Below, one piece after another: positions 25,301 through 34,017 of a stretch of DNA of 64,000 bases. The DNA is from Pseudoramibacter fermentans (GTDB lineage Bacteria > Bacillota > Clostridia > Eubacteriales > Eubacteriaceae). The notes beneath the pieces were generated by a model. That model searched no databases. It saw only the letters and a program-made list of their open reading frames with translations, and was not told the origin of the DNA. Both the position numbers and the translations under genes were made by a program. The DNA lies in assembly GCA_009493725.1 (NCBI GenBank), contig VOGB01000003.1, positions 62,001 to 126,000 on the forward strand, in the 5' to 3' direction. Within the stretch, counting starts at the first letter, position 1; every line of letters begins with the position of its first letter.

Positions 25301-27565
25301 ATGGCAAACGCATGGCGCAATTTTAACGGCGATTTGTGGAAAGAAGACATCGACGTCCGGGATTTCATTCAGAAGAATTACACCCCCTACGACGGTGACG
25401 AATCCTTCCTGGAAGGGCCGACCGACGCGACGACCGAACTCTGGAATCAGGTGCAGGCTCTGCAGAAGGAAGAACGGGCCAAGGGCGGCGTTCTCGACTG
25501 CGAAACCGAAGTGGTCTCCGGGCTGACGGCTTACGGCCCGGGCTACATCGGCAAGGACACCAAGGATCTTGAAAAAATCGTCGGCCTCCAGACGGACAAA
25601 CCGCTGAAACGGGCCTTCATGCCCTACGGCGGCTACAAAATGGCCAAGGAAGCCGCGGAAACCTACGGCTATCAGATCAATCCGAAATACGATCAGATCT
25701 TTAACGAATATCACAAGACCCACAACCAGGCGGTCTTTGACGCCTACACCCCGGAAATGCGGCGCGCCCGCCACGCTCACATTGTCACCGGGCTGCCGGA
25801 TACCTACGGCCGCGGCCGCATCGTCGGCGACTACCGCCGCGTGGCGCTGTACGGCGTGGACTATTTGATCGAAAAGAAGGAAGCAGACAAGCTGAACTGC
25901 GGTGACGGCACGATGACCGACGATGTGGTCCGCCTCCGCGAAGAAATTACCGACCAGATCAACGCCCTCAAGGGCCTGAAGGCTATGGCTCAGATCTACG
26001 GCTACGACATTTCGAAGCCGGCGGTCAACGCCCACGAAGCGGTCCAGTGGCTGTACTTCGGCTACCTCGGCGCGATCAAGACCCAGAACGGCGCGGCGAT
26101 GTCCGTCGGCCGTATCTCCACCTTTCTTGACATCTACATCGACCGCGACTTAAAAGAAGGCACCTTGACCGAAAAGGAAGCCCAGGAACTCATCGACCAC
26201 TTGGTCATGAAGTTTAGAATGGTCAAATTCGCGCGGATCCCGAGCTACAACGAACTCTTCTCCGGCGACCCGGTTTGGGCGACGCTGGAAATGGCCGGCA
26301 CCGGTCTCGACGGCCGCTCGATGGTCACGAAGAACGACTTCCGTTTCCTCCACACCCTGGAAAACATGGGACCGGCACCGGAACCGAACCTGACCGTGCT
26401 CTACTCCCCACGTCTGCCGGAAGCCTTCAAGCATTACGCCTCCAAGATTTCCATCAAGACGTCCGCCATCCAGTACGAAAATGACGACGTGATGAAACCC
26501 TTCTGGGGCGACGACTACAGCATCTGCTGCTGCGTCTCCGCGACTCAGACCGGGAAGGAAATGCAGTTCTTCGGCGCCCGCGCCAACCTGGCCAAGGCCC
26601 TGCTCTACGCGATCAACGGCGGCAAGGACGAAAAATTCAAGAACAAGGACGGCTCTCCGATGCAGGTCGGCCCGGAATACGCGCCGATCACTTCCGACGT
26701 CCTCGACTACGACGAAGTGGCCCACAAATACGACCAGATGCTCGACTGGCTGGCCGGGCTGTACGTCAATATTCTGAATCTGATCCAGTACATGCACGAT
26801 AAATATTACTACGAAGCGGAAGAAATGGCGCTGATCGACACTGACGTGCGCCGCACCTTCGCCACCGGCATTGCGGGCTTCTCCCACGTCGTCGACTCCC
26901 TGTCGGCGATCAAGTACGCGAAGGTCACGGCGATCCGCGACGACTACGGCGTCACCACCGACTTCAAGATCGAAGGGGACTTCCCGCGCTACGGCAACGA
27001 CGACCCGAAGGCGGACGACATCGCGGTCAAGCTGCTCCATGCCTTCTTAGACAAGATCAAGAAGCATCACACCTACCGCAACTCCGAACCGACGACGTCG
27101 ATCCTGACGATCACCTCCAACGTCGTGTACGGCAAGGCCACCGGCGCACTGCCGGACGGCCGCCCAGCTTTCACCCCGTTCGCACCTGGGGCTAACCCGG
27201 CTTACGGCGCTGAAGAAAACGGCCTGCTGGCGTCGCTGAACTCCGTCGCCAAGGTGCCGTACAAGTACGCCCTCGACGGCATCTCCAACACCCAGACGAT
27301 CCATCCGGACGCCTTGGGCCACGACGACGCCGAACGCAAGGGCAAACTGGTCAACGTGCTCGACGGCTACTTCAGCCAGGGCGCCCACCACCTGAACGTC
27401 AACGTCTTCGGTGTGGACAAGCTGAAGGACGCAATGGCCCACCCGGAAAAACCGGAATACGCGAACTTCACGATCCGCGTCAGCGGCTACGCGGTGAAAT
27501 TCATCGACCTGACCCGCGAACAGCAGCTCGACGTCATCGCCCGCAACGCCCATCAGGTGCTCTAA
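25301..27565 (+). CDS. pflB: Formate C-acetyltransferase (pyruvate formate-lyase)
   Basis: This glycyl radical enzyme cleaves pyruvate with CoA to acetyl-CoA and formate, a central step of mixed-acid fermentation. It has 754 residues. The catalytic cysteine pair lies in ICCCVS (C410-C411 of the C409-C411 run), and the radical site is Gly729 in RVSGYAVKF. The ATG at 25301 is chosen because AAGGAG lies seven bases upstream; one two codons earlier is too close to it. It shares control with pflA. A solid terminator follows. Confidence 0.98.
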   Translation: MANAWRNFNGDLWKEDIDVRDFIQKNYTPYDGDESFLEGPTDATTELWNQVQALQKEERAKGGVLDCETEVVSGLTAYGPGYIGKDTKDLEKIVGLQTDKPLKRAFMPYGGYKMAKEAAETYGYQINPKYDQIFNEYHKTHNQAVFDAYTPEMRRARHAHIVTGLPDTYGRGRIVGDYRRVALYGVDYLIEKKEADKLNCGDGTMTDDVVRLREEITDQINALKGLKAMAQIYGYDISKPAVNAHEAVQWLYFGYLGAIKTQNGAAMSVGRISTFLDIYIDRDLKEGTLTEKEAQELIDHLVMKFRMVKFARIPSYNELFSGDPVWATLEMAGTGLDGRSMVTKNDFRFLHTLENMGPAPEPNLTVLYSPRLPEAFKHYASKISIKTSAIQYENDDVMKPFWGDDYSICCCVSATQTGKEMQFFGARANLAKALLYAINGGKDEKFKNKDGSPMQVGPEYAPITSDVLDYDEVAHKYDQMLDWLAGLYVNILNLIQYMHDKYYYEAEEMALIDTDVRRTFATGIAGFSHVVDSLSAIKYAKVTAIRDDYGVTTDFKIEGDFPRYGNDDPKADDIAVKLLHAFLDKIKKHHTYRNSEPTTSILTITSNVVYGKATGALPDGRPAFTPFAPGANPAYGAEENGLLASLNSVAKVPYKYALDGISNTQTIHPDALGHDDAERKGKLVNVLDGYFSQGAHHLNVNVFGVDKLKDAMAHPEKPEYANFTIRVSGYAVKFIDLTREQQLDVIARNAHQVL

Positions 27566-27614
27566 GGGCCGAATATGAACCCCTCCATATCCATAAAGAG
27601 AGAACACACGTATC

Positions 27615-27646
27615 AACGGGACGGCTTGCAGCCGCCCCGTTTTTTC
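27615..27646 (+). terminator. Terminator after pflB
   Basis: The arms AACGGGACGGCT and AGCCGCCCCGTT, with one mismatch and a TGC loop, are followed by TTTTCG. Confidence 0.85.
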
Positions 27647-27691
27647 GTTATAATCAAAAAAATTTATATATTAAAGCATAAAATTTTTACG

Positions 27692-27740
27692 GACACCATC
27701 CGTCATCAATCGCAGCATGATTGATGATAAGGATGGTGTC
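27692..27740. repeat. Long imperfect palindrome before the flavin reductase gene
   Basis: The outer arms GACACCATCC (27692-27701) and GGATGGTGTC (27731-27740) and the inner arms TCATCAATC and GATTGATGA form a long cruciform or RNA hairpin that ends 17 bases before the start codon. It might be an operator or a leader structure. Confidence 0.6.
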
Positions 27741-27757
27741 AATTAAGGAGGTCGACA

Positions 27758-28504
27758 GTGGCAAGGGAATATTGGAAGCCGGCGAATCTGCTCTACCCGA
27801 TTCCGGCGGTGTTGGTGAGCGCGGTGGACGCAGCGGGCCGGCCCAACGTGATGACCGCCGCCTGGGCGGGGACCGTGTGCTCGGACCCGGTGATGGTGTC
27901 GGTGTCCATACGGAAGTCGCGCTACACCCACGAGCTGATCAGCCGCTCCGGGGAGTTCGTCATTTCGCTGACGACGGAGCGCCTGGCTCGGGCGGCGGAT
28001 TACTGCGGCGTGAAGTCGGGCCGGGACGTGGACAAGTTCGCGGCGATGCACCTCCACCCGAGCCCGTCGCGAAAGGTCGCGGCGCCGGGCATCGCCGAGA
28101 GCCCGGTGTGTCTCGAGTGCAGGGTGACCCAGGTACTGGAGCTCGGCTCTCACGATATGTTTGTCGCCGAGGTGGTGTCCACCGACGTGGACCCGCAGTA
28201 TCTGGATGAGCGCGGCCGCTTCGATCTGGACCGGGCCCATTTGATCGCCTATTCCCACGGCGGGTACTTTGCCCTCGGCGGCTGCCTCGGCCGCTTCGGC
28301 TACTCGGTGCGCAAGGCGAAGCCCCAATCCAAGAAGGGCGGCAGATCCAGGGCGCACAGCGCGGCGGCCGCCAAAGATCAAAGCCGTCCGTCCCGCCGCC
28401 CTCATCACCACAACAGCGGCACAAAGGCTAAGGGCGGTAAGGGTGCAGCGCGGAAAAAGCACCCGGGCAAAGTGCGCAGACGCAAGCGGACTTATCCCCA
28501 CTGA
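27758..28504 (+). CDS. Flavin reductase-like protein with a basic C-terminal tail
   Basis: The first 180 residues are a flavin reductase-like FMN-binding domain (PNVMTAAWAGTVCSDPVMVSVSI, the SRYTHELI loop, FVISLTT). Such proteins bind FMN and act as reductases or redox sensors. After about residue 185 there is a 63-residue tail rich in K, R, G, H and S, ending RRRKRTYPH, which is not part of the family and looks like a nucleic-acid or polyanion-binding tail. The start codon is GTG, fixed by AAGGAGG ten bases upstream. The gene is monocistronic between two GGTGTC-containing hairpins. Confidence 0.85.
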   Translation: MAREYWKPANLLYPIPAVLVSAVDAAGRPNVMTAAWAGTVCSDPVMVSVSIRKSRYTHELISRSGEFVISLTTERLARAADYCGVKSGRDVDKFAAMHLHPSPSRKVAAPGIAESPVCLECRVTQVLELGSHDMFVAEVVSTDVDPQYLDERGRFDLDRAHLIAYSHGGYFALGGCLGRFGYSVRKAKPQSKKGGRSRAHSAAAAKDQSRPSRRPHHHNSGTKAKGGKGAARKKHPGKVRRRKRTYPH

Positions 28505-28633
28505 TGTCCACTTTTCCACAATTTTTAAAGGTGTCATTTTTTAGAGCGCTGCTTAAATGTTTTTTGTGGGAAGAGTTGAAGAAATTTTAAAGAAAATACA
28601 GTGAATAATTGTATTTTAAATAAAGATCCAAAA

Positions 28634-28677
28634 AAATATGACACCTTTATTGTCAAATAAGGGTGTCATATTTTTAT
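28634..28677. terminator. Bidirectional terminator between flavin reductase and nucleosidase genes
   Basis: An 18-base stem (arms AAATATGACACCTTTATT and AATAAGGGTGTCATATTT, one G-U pair) with loop GTCA is flanked by A- and T-runs, so it can stop both convergent genes. It is 130 bases after the flavin reductase stop. Confidence 0.8.
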
Positions 28678-28695
28678 GTTTGATTGTTCGGTTTA

Positions 28696-29529
28696 TTACT
28701 CCGCCATCGCGAGCATCTGGCACACGAGGGTGAAGCTGTGGCGGATGGCCATCGGCAAAAACTCGTCGTAGGTCAAGGTCGGCGCGTCCTTGTCGGCGTT
28801 GTCAGAAATCGCGCGGATGATGACAAAGGGCACGTCGTTCAGCGCGGCCGCCTGAGCGATGGCCGCCCCTTCCATTTCCACCGCAGCCGGCTTAAAGGTA
28901 TTCTGGATCGCGTCCGCCCGGGGACCGCCGGCGATAAACTGGTCGCCGCTGGCGATGCGCCCGACGCTGAAATGGGCGCCGTCCATTTCGTCCCGGCAGG
29001 CTTCGTAGGCCCGCGACGCCAAATCGATCAGCGACGTCGCCGCCTTGAAATCCCACTCCGGCAGATCCGGAATTTCCCCCGGGGCAAACCCGCGGACCGT
29101 CACGTCGAAATCGTGCTGTACCGCGTCGGTGGAGACGACCAGATCCCCCTGGTGGATGTCCTCAGCCGTCGTCCCGGCGACGCCGACGTTGATCAGCGCG
29201 TCAATCGGGAAATGGGAGCACAGCGCCTGGGCGCAGACCGCGGCGTTCACCTTCCCGACCCCGCACTGCACGAGGACCACCGACTGGCCGCAGAGGGTCC
29301 CCTCGGTGAAGGTCAAGCCCGAGATGACCGAGGTCTCACGGATGTCCATCGCTTCGCGGAAGGGCGCCATTTCCTCTTCCATCGGGCAGATCAGCCCGAA
29401 CAGCGGCATCGTCTTGGCGTCGCTTTGGATCGCCTTGTGCATGCCCTTGAAAAACCCAACGCCCGCGCCAATCGCCGCGCCGGCGCCGAGGGCAATGCCG
29501 CCAATCACTTTTGCTGGATTCTTTTTCAT
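28696..29529 (-). CDS. 5'-methylthioadenosine/S-adenosylhomocysteine nucleosidase with N-terminal extension
   Basis: This enzyme splits MTA and SAH to adenine and a thioribose compound, recycling SAM by-products. The catalytic domain begins near residue 41 and has the conserved MEEEM, the purine-binding VEMEGAAIAQ and the catalytic aspartate in AISDNAD. At 277 residues it is about 45 longer than usual. The additional N terminus (residues 9-30) is a glycine/alanine-rich hydrophobic helix that could anchor it in the membrane. The minus-strand ATG has AAGGAG upstream. It converges on the flavin reductase gene. Confidence 0.9.
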   Translation of the reverse strand: MKKNPAKVIGGIALGAGAAIGAGVGFFKGMHKAIQSDAKTMPLFGLICPMEEEMAPFREAMDIRETSVISGLTFTEGTLCGQSVVLVQCGVGKVNAAVCAQALCSHFPIDALINVGVAGTTAEDIHQGDLVVSTDAVQHDFDVTVRGFAPGEIPDLPEWDFKAATSLIDLASRAYEACRDEMDGAHFSVGRIASGDQFIAGGPRADAIQNTFKPAAVEMEGAAIAQAAALNDVPFVIIRAISDNADKDAPTLTYDEFLPMAIRHSFTLVCQMLAMAE

Positions 29530-29610
29530 TGGTTTCTCCTTAAATACAGATCAAGTTTGGGTTAGGCCTTAGGCAGGGCCTTGTCCTTGTATTGTATATA
29601 AAACACAGAA

Positions 29611-29642
29611 TAAACGCAAACGAGGGGGCGGCTGCCCCCTCG
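29611..29642 (-). terminator. Terminator after the FAD oxidoreductase (minus strand)
   Basis: The perfect arms CGAGGGGGC and GCCCCCTCG enclose four bases. On the minus strand the stem is followed by TTTGCGTTTATT, a moderate T-tract, about 20 bases after the stop. Confidence 0.65.
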
Positions 29643-29662
29643 TGCTTGTGCCGTAGCTGGTA

Positions 29663-30355
29663 TCAATACCCTCTGAAATCGTCGGTGACGATGCGGTCCG
29701 CCGTGACGCCGAGGCCGGTCAGCGTGTCGGCAAAGGCCTTGTTCATCCCCGGCGAGCCGGCGATCAAATATTCAGCGCCGCTGCCGTGCGCCTTCGCGTA
29801 GGCGTCGACCCCGCCGGTGAAATCGTCCCGGTTCGAGATCAGCTGCAGGTCCACATTGGGTAGCGTGCTTCGGACTTCGTCCCAGAACGGGCCGTAGGCG
29901 AATTCGCCGCGGTCGTCGGAGTAGAGCACCGTCACTTTTTTGGACGTGTCGTGGCGGGCGGCCATATCCTTGAGCAGCGAGCGGATCGGCGTGATGCCGA
30001 TGCCCCCGGCGATGACCAGGGCGCGGTCTGTCGTGTCGTGGAAGGTGTAGCTGCCGAGGGCATTCGCGACGAGCATCACGTCCCCGGGCTTGACGCGGTT
30101 GAGCAGAATATCCTTGAAGTCGGAATGGGGCTCAGCGATGCGCGTCGTGAACATCAAAAAGCCGTCTGCCGGCGCGGACGCGATCGTGAACACCCGTCCG
30201 GGCTTTTCGTCGGGACTAACGGTGTAATCCTGAAAGCGCCACAGCGCGTGCTGGCCCGCCGTCCAGGTGTAGCCGTCCGGAATCTCGAGGATAAAACTGT
30301 AGGTGTCTGAGGTTTCCTTCACAATTTGCGAAATCGCAGCTGGATAAAGTTTCAT
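29663..30355 (-). CDS. Ferredoxin reductase-type FAD-binding oxidoreductase
   Basis: This is a 230-residue protein of the ferredoxin-NADP reductase fold. The FAD motif RVFTIAS (about 54-60) and the pyridine-nucleotide motif GGIGITPIRSL (about 117-127) are clear, and GSPGMNKAFADTL near the C terminus closes the fold. No iron-sulfur cysteines are present, so it is a simple flavin reductase similar to Fre or phenol hydroxylase reductase components. Partner and substrate are unknown. The start has AGGAGGGTTTTAC upstream on the minus strand. Confidence 0.88.
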   Translation of the reverse strand: MKLYPAAISQIVKETSDTYSFILEIPDGYTWTAGQHALWRFQDYTVSPDEKPGRVFTIASAPADGFLMFTTRIAEPHSDFKDILLNRVKPGDVMLVANALGSYTFHDTTDRALVIAGGIGITPIRSLLKDMAARHDTSKKVTVLYSDDRGEFAYGPFWDEVRSTLPNVDLQLISNRDDFTGGVDAYAKAHGSGAEYLIAGSPGMNKAFADTLTGLGVTADRIVTDDFRGY

Positions 30356-30422
30356 CGTAAAACCCTCCTGTTTTTTGATCTCATTATAAAAAAGAATCCT
30401 TAATAAACAGCTATAACAGAAA

Positions 30423-30453
30423 TTGCGGAAAATTTAAAAAGATATGGTAAAAT
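30423..30453 (+). promoter_or_regulatory. Possible promoter of the NYN-YjbQ-YhaM operon
   Basis: TTGCGG (30423-30428), a long 19-base spacer and TAAAAT (30448-30453), preceded by TG one base before (extended -10). Confidence 0.45.
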
Positions 30454-30513
30454 AGAAACATCTTTAAAATTCAGAAAAACCATGACTAAAAAGAAAAAAC
30501 AGAAAGGAGACCC

Positions 30514-31518
30514 ATGGACATCAGGCATTACGAAGAAATGGGCGCCGAGGATCTGCGCTTCGCGATTCTCATCGACGGCGACAACATTTCAGCCAAATAC
30601 ATCGAAGGCATTTTGAACGAAATGGCCAATTACGGTGTCGCGACCTACAAGCGGATCTACGGCGACTGGACGAGCCCGGGCGCGGCCAAATGGCGCGACG
30701 AGCTCCTCTCCAAATCCATCACGCCGATTCAGCAGTTCGCCAACGTCACCGGGAAGAACGCCACCGACTCCGCCCTGATCATCGACGCGATGGACATCCT
30801 GTACGGCGGTATGGTCGACGGGTTCTGCATCGTGTCCAGCGATTCCGACTTCACCCGGCTGGCCAGCCGCCTCCGGGAATCGGGAATGCGGGTCATCGGC
30901 ATGGGCGAGGACAAAACCCCCCGCTCCTTCAGAAACGCCTGCACCAAATTCATCAGCCTTGAAAACATCCTGGACACCTACGAACAGGAAATCGACGAGC
31001 CGGCGGCGAGGTCGGGCCGAAGCGCCGACAAGGCCGAGCCCCACACCGCGCGGAAGGCCGTCGAGAACACAATCGCCAACATCATCACCGAGAACGCCAA
31101 TAAGGGCAAGGCCACCGGCCTCGGCGAGGTGGGCAGCCGGCTCAACAACAAATACCCGGATTTCGACGTCCGGGACTACGGCTACTCGCTGCTGTCTAAA
31201 TTTTTAGAGGAATCCAGCCGGTTCACCGTGAACAAGACCGGCCGCTCCCAGACCGTCGCCCTCGCCGAAGGCGATGGCACCACCGAGCGACAGGTGACGG
31301 CCTATATCGTCGGGAAGGTGAAGAGCGCCGGCCGGAACGGCATCGAGCTGGGCTACCTCGGCAACCTCGTCCACACCAACTTCCCGAGATTCAGCTGGAA
31401 GGACAAGGGCTATTCCAAATTCTCGAAATTCGTCCAGCACATCCGCCCCGTCGACATCGTCGACGACAGCCACGGCAGCCGGGCGGTCATCCGCAAAGCG
31501 AGAGGAGATAAAAAATGA
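30514..31518 (+). CDS. NYN-domain ribonuclease-like protein with LOTUS/OST-HTH domains
   Basis: This 334-residue protein combines a PIN-like NYN nuclease domain (residues 15-155) with two OST-HTH/LOTUS RNA-binding domains (about 178-250 and 258-325). The acidic active-site residues are IDGDN (19-23), DSALIIDAMD and SSDSDF. LOTUS domains bind RNA, often G-rich or structured. The first gene of a tight operon, it overlaps yjbQ by 4 bases (ATGA), with the exoribonuclease yhaM next. RNA turnover is the likely theme. Confidence 0.9.
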   Translation: MDIRHYEEMGAEDLRFAILIDGDNISAKYIEGILNEMANYGVATYKRIYGDWTSPGAAKWRDELLSKSITPIQQFANVTGKNATDSALIIDAMDILYGGMVDGFCIVSSDSDFTRLASRLRESGMRVIGMGEDKTPRSFRNACTKFISLENILDTYEQEIDEPAARSGRSADKAEPHTARKAVENTIANIITENANKGKATGLGEVGSRLNNKYPDFDVRDYGYSLLSKFLEESSRFTVNKTGRSQTVALAEGDGTTERQVTAYIVGKVKSAGRNGIELGYLGNLVHTNFPRFSWKDKGYSKFSKFVQHIRPVDIVDDSHGSRAVIRKARGDKK

Positions 31519-31916
31519 AAATCGTAAAGAAAACCGTCCGCACCACGGCCCACACCCAGATGCTCGACATCACCAACACCGTCGCTGAAGCCGTCAGAGA
31601 CTCGGGCGTCACCGACGGGATCGCCGTCGTCTGGATCCCCCACACCACCGCGGCGGTAACGGTCAACGAAAACACCGACCCCAACGTGTGCCTGGATATT
31701 TCCCGGGAAATAAACAAAATCGTGCCCTGGGAGGACGGCTACCGCCATCTGGAAGGCAACTCGGCGGCCCACCTCAAATCGTCGCTGTTCGGCGTCTCCC
31801 AGACGATTCTCGTCGAAGACGGCGCATTGGTGCTGGGCACGTGGCAGGACGTGTACTTCACGGAATTCGACGGCCCGCGGACCCGCCAGGTCTGGATCAA
31901 GGTCATCGAAGGCTGA
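31515..31916 (+). CDS. YjbQ/UPF0047 family protein
   Basis: This is a 133-residue secondary thiamine-phosphate synthase-like protein. The family pattern is visible in the HTTAAVTVNENTDPNV region and in HLKSSLFGVSQTILVEDGALVLGTWQ near the C terminus. Homologues show weak thiamine phosphate synthase activity, but the true role is not settled. It starts within the stop codon of the NYN gene, so translation is coupled. yhaM follows after 19 bases. Confidence 0.92.
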   Translation: MKIVKKTVRTTAHTQMLDITNTVAEAVRDSGVTDGIAVVWIPHTTAAVTVNENTDPNVCLDISREINKIVPWEDGYRHLEGNSAAHLKSSLFGVSQTILVEDGALVLGTWQDVYFTEFDGPRTRQVWIKVIEG

Positions 31917-31935
31917 TTCATAAGAAAGAGAGACT

Positions 31936-32898
31936 ATGCAGAATATCGATTTATCTAAAGTGAAAAAGGGCGACAGCCTGCTGGGGTATTTGTTCATCAA
32001 ATCCCAGACCGTCAAAACCTCGGCCAACGGGAGCCGCTACTTCAACATGACGCTGACCGACCGCGGCTTCAACGGCATGAACGCCAAAATGTGGGACGTC
32101 AAGCCCGTCGACGAGGACGAGTTTACCGAAGGCAATCTGGTCAAGGTCAAGGCCAAGGTTCAGGAATACAACAACAATTTGCAGATCATCGTCAACCGGA
32201 TGCGGCTGACCAACGAGGGGGATGACGTCGACATCAACGACTTTGTGGAATCCGCCCCGGCCGACATCCAGGGGATGTACAACGACTTGATTGACACGAT
32301 CAACAGCTTCGAAAACAAGGATTTGAAGCTGCTGGTCGGGACGATGATCCAGGACAAGCGGGACGCGCTGATGTACTTCCCGGCGGCCAAACGGATGCAC
32401 CACGCCTACAAGGGCGGGCTGCTCTACCACACCTGGTCGATGCTCCGGGACGCCAAGGCCCTGGCGCCGCTCTACCCCTTCCTCGACGCTGAGCTGCTCT
32501 ACGCCGGCGTCATGCTCCACGACCTCGGCAAGTCCGTCGAAATGCTGTCGGACCAGAACGGGTCGGTGTCGGATTACTCTAAGGAAGGGAAGCTCCTCGG
32601 CCACATCATCACCGGCGTCGTCGCCATCGACGAGTACGGCAGAAAGCTCGGCACCGATCCCGAGCTGGTGCTTCAGCTCAAGCACATGGTGCTGTCACAC
32701 CACTACGAACCCGAGTACGGCTCGCCGACGAAGCCGATGTTCGCCGAAGCGGAAATGCTGCACTATCTGGACGTCATCGACGCCCGGATGAACACGATGG
32801 AAAAGATTCAGGCCAACACCAAGCCCGGCGGCTTCTCTGAAAAGGTCTGGGGCCTCGAGGGCATCCAGGTGTACCGCCGGCCGGACGACAAGGCATGA
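31936..32898 (+). CDS. yhaM: 3'-5' exoribonuclease YhaM family protein
   Basis: This protein of 320 residues has an N-terminal OB-fold nucleic-acid-binding domain (about 10-95) and an HD phosphohydrolase domain. Metal ligands appear as HHAYKGGLLYHTW (about 154-166), HDLGKS (about 195-200) and LSHHYEPEYGSP (about 254-265). YhaM removes a few nucleotides from RNA 3' ends, often after terminators. Its stop overlaps the next start by 4 bases (ATGA). The neighbourhood with NYN-LOTUS supports an RNA-processing operon. Confidence 0.92.
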   Translation: MQNIDLSKVKKGDSLLGYLFIKSQTVKTSANGSRYFNMTLTDRGFNGMNAKMWDVKPVDEDEFTEGNLVKVKAKVQEYNNNLQIIVNRMRLTNEGDDVDINDFVESAPADIQGMYNDLIDTINSFENKDLKLLVGTMIQDKRDALMYFPAAKRMHHAYKGGLLYHTWSMLRDAKALAPLYPFLDAELLYAGVMLHDLGKSVEMLSDQNGSVSDYSKEGKLLGHIITGVVAIDEYGRKLGTDPELVLQLKHMVLSHHYEPEYGSPTKPMFAEAEMLHYLDVIDARMNTMEKIQANTKPGGFSEKVWGLEGIQVYRRPDDKA

Positions 32899-33218
32899 TC
32901 CGGACCGTCGTCTGGATCGACGCCTTAGACGAAGCGCTTGATCCAATTGAAGAGGCCCGGCTGACGCTGCTGCTCGAGCGCCTCGGCAGGGCCGGCATCG
33001 ACGTCGCCCGCTGGGACGCGCTGAGCGTCCCCGAGGGGCTGACGGTTGAGACAGTGCCGGCGCTGGTCATCGACGGCGAGGTGAAATGCGCCGGGCGTCA
33101 CCCGAGCGCGGAAGAATGGCGGCAGTGGATTGATTTTGACGCGCTGCCCCGCAGCTGCGGCTGTGCGGCGGGCGGCTGTGCCGGCTGCCCGGGACGGGCG
33201 GTGTGTCACGGAGCGTAA
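32895..33218 (+). CDS. Small thioredoxin-fold (ArsD-like) protein with cysteine-rich tail
   Basis: This protein has 107 residues. The centre (LLERLGRAGIDVARWDA, then VPALVIDGEVKCAGRHPSAE) resembles the thioredoxin-like fold of ArsD metallochaperones, which end LxLVDGEIVxAGRYPS. The N-terminal cysteines of ArsD are missing. Instead the last 20 residues carry five cysteines (SCGCAAGGCAGCP and VC), a possible metal site. It overlaps yhaM by 4 bases. No arsenic genes are nearby. The family call is a resemblance only. Confidence 0.6.
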   Translation: MIRTVVWIDALDEALDPIEEARLTLLLERLGRAGIDVARWDALSVPEGLTVETVPALVIDGEVKCAGRHPSAEEWRQWIDFDALPRSCGCAAGGCAGCPGRAVCHGA

Positions 33219-33239
33219 AGAAAAAAGCGTAAAACAAAA

Positions 33240-33803
33240 ATGGACATTCAAGTATACAGGACAGAACGAAAACGCATGCGGCACGGCGTGCGGGCTTACG
33301 CGGCCTACCTGCTGGAGACCGTGTACAAGTGCAGCGCGCCCATTGAAATCGGCCCATTTGGCAAGCCAGAAATCGCCCAGACCGGCGGCGCGCCGTTGTA
33401 TTTCAACGGCGCCGACTCCGGGGATTGGGTGATCTGCGCCTTTGCGGACCGGCCCATCGGCGTCGACCTCGAGCGGGTCCGCACCGATAGGCGGGTCCTC
33501 AGTGTGGCCAGACGGATGTTTGGGAAGGTTGAGGCGGCCGCCCTGGAGCAGATGCCGATTCGGCGGCGCAGCCGCGTCTTCGCCGAGGCGTGGGCTAAGC
33601 GGGAGGCCGTGATGAAGTGGACCGGCCGCGGCTTCAACCTGCCGATGGCCGAGATTCAGATCGACGGCGAACGGCCCTCCGGCCCGGACCTGCCCGACGA
33701 CCTCGCCCTGTTCGCGATTCCCGGCTTCGACAGCCGGCGGTACGCGGCGTGGCTCTGCGGCCAATATAAAGAAAAACCCCGGATCACGCTGATCCGGGAT
33801 TAA
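33240..33803 (+). CDS. 4'-phosphopantetheinyl transferase (Sfp type)
   Basis: This enzyme moves phosphopantetheine from CoA to a serine of a carrier protein. It has 187 residues. The magnesium and CoA motifs GVDLERVR (about 76-83) and FAEAWAKREAVMKWTG (about 116-131) are typical of the Sfp/AcpT class, although shorter than Sfp. No polyketide or peptide synthetase is present in the window, so the carrier is either the fatty-acid acyl carrier protein or one coded elsewhere. It sits 21 bases after the ArsD-like gene and may belong to the same operon. Confidence 0.9.
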   Translation: MDIQVYRTERKRMRHGVRAYAAYLLETVYKCSAPIEIGPFGKPEIAQTGGAPLYFNGADSGDWVICAFADRPIGVDLERVRTDRRVLSVARRMFGKVEAAALEQMPIRRRSRVFAEAWAKREAVMKWTGRGFNLPMAEIQIDGERPSGPDLPDDLALFAIPGFDSRRYAAWLCGQYKEKPRITLIRD

Positions 33804-33816
33804 ATAAAGGGTCCAA

Positions 33817-34017
33817 TTATTTTTCGATGACGGTGTGCTGCTGCTGCACGCTGCCGCTGTGGTTCACAGAATGGGTGAACCATTCGAACTGGGCGACGGG
33901 ATTATTGGAATCGGTTGTGTAAGCGGACGGATTGTGACTGCCCAGCGACCAGGCCAGAAAACAGCCGGAGATCAGCATCACTGCGACGAGTACAATAATC
34001 ACGATCTTCAGTTTCAT
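33817..34017 (-). CDS. Small membrane-anchored or lipoprotein-like peptide
   Basis: This 66-residue protein has a basic N terminus, a hydrophobic stretch (about 4-26) and a lipobox-like LISGC with Cys19, followed by a polar tail. It could be a small lipoprotein or a single-span membrane protein. The start is backed by AAGGAGACGCTGA on the minus strand. It converges on the phosphopantetheinyl transferase gene. I do not recognise the family. Confidence 0.6.
   Translation of the reverse strand: MKLKIVIIVLVAVMLISGCFLAWSLGSHNPSAYTTDSNNPVAQFEWFTHSVNHSGSVQQQHTVIEK

Noticed and set aside
28501..28580. DnaA-box-like TTTTCCACA with a partner TTGTGGGAA
   Set aside because: Only a single imperfect copy on each strand, after a gene and within AT-rich sequence; more likely part of a weak hairpin than an origin.
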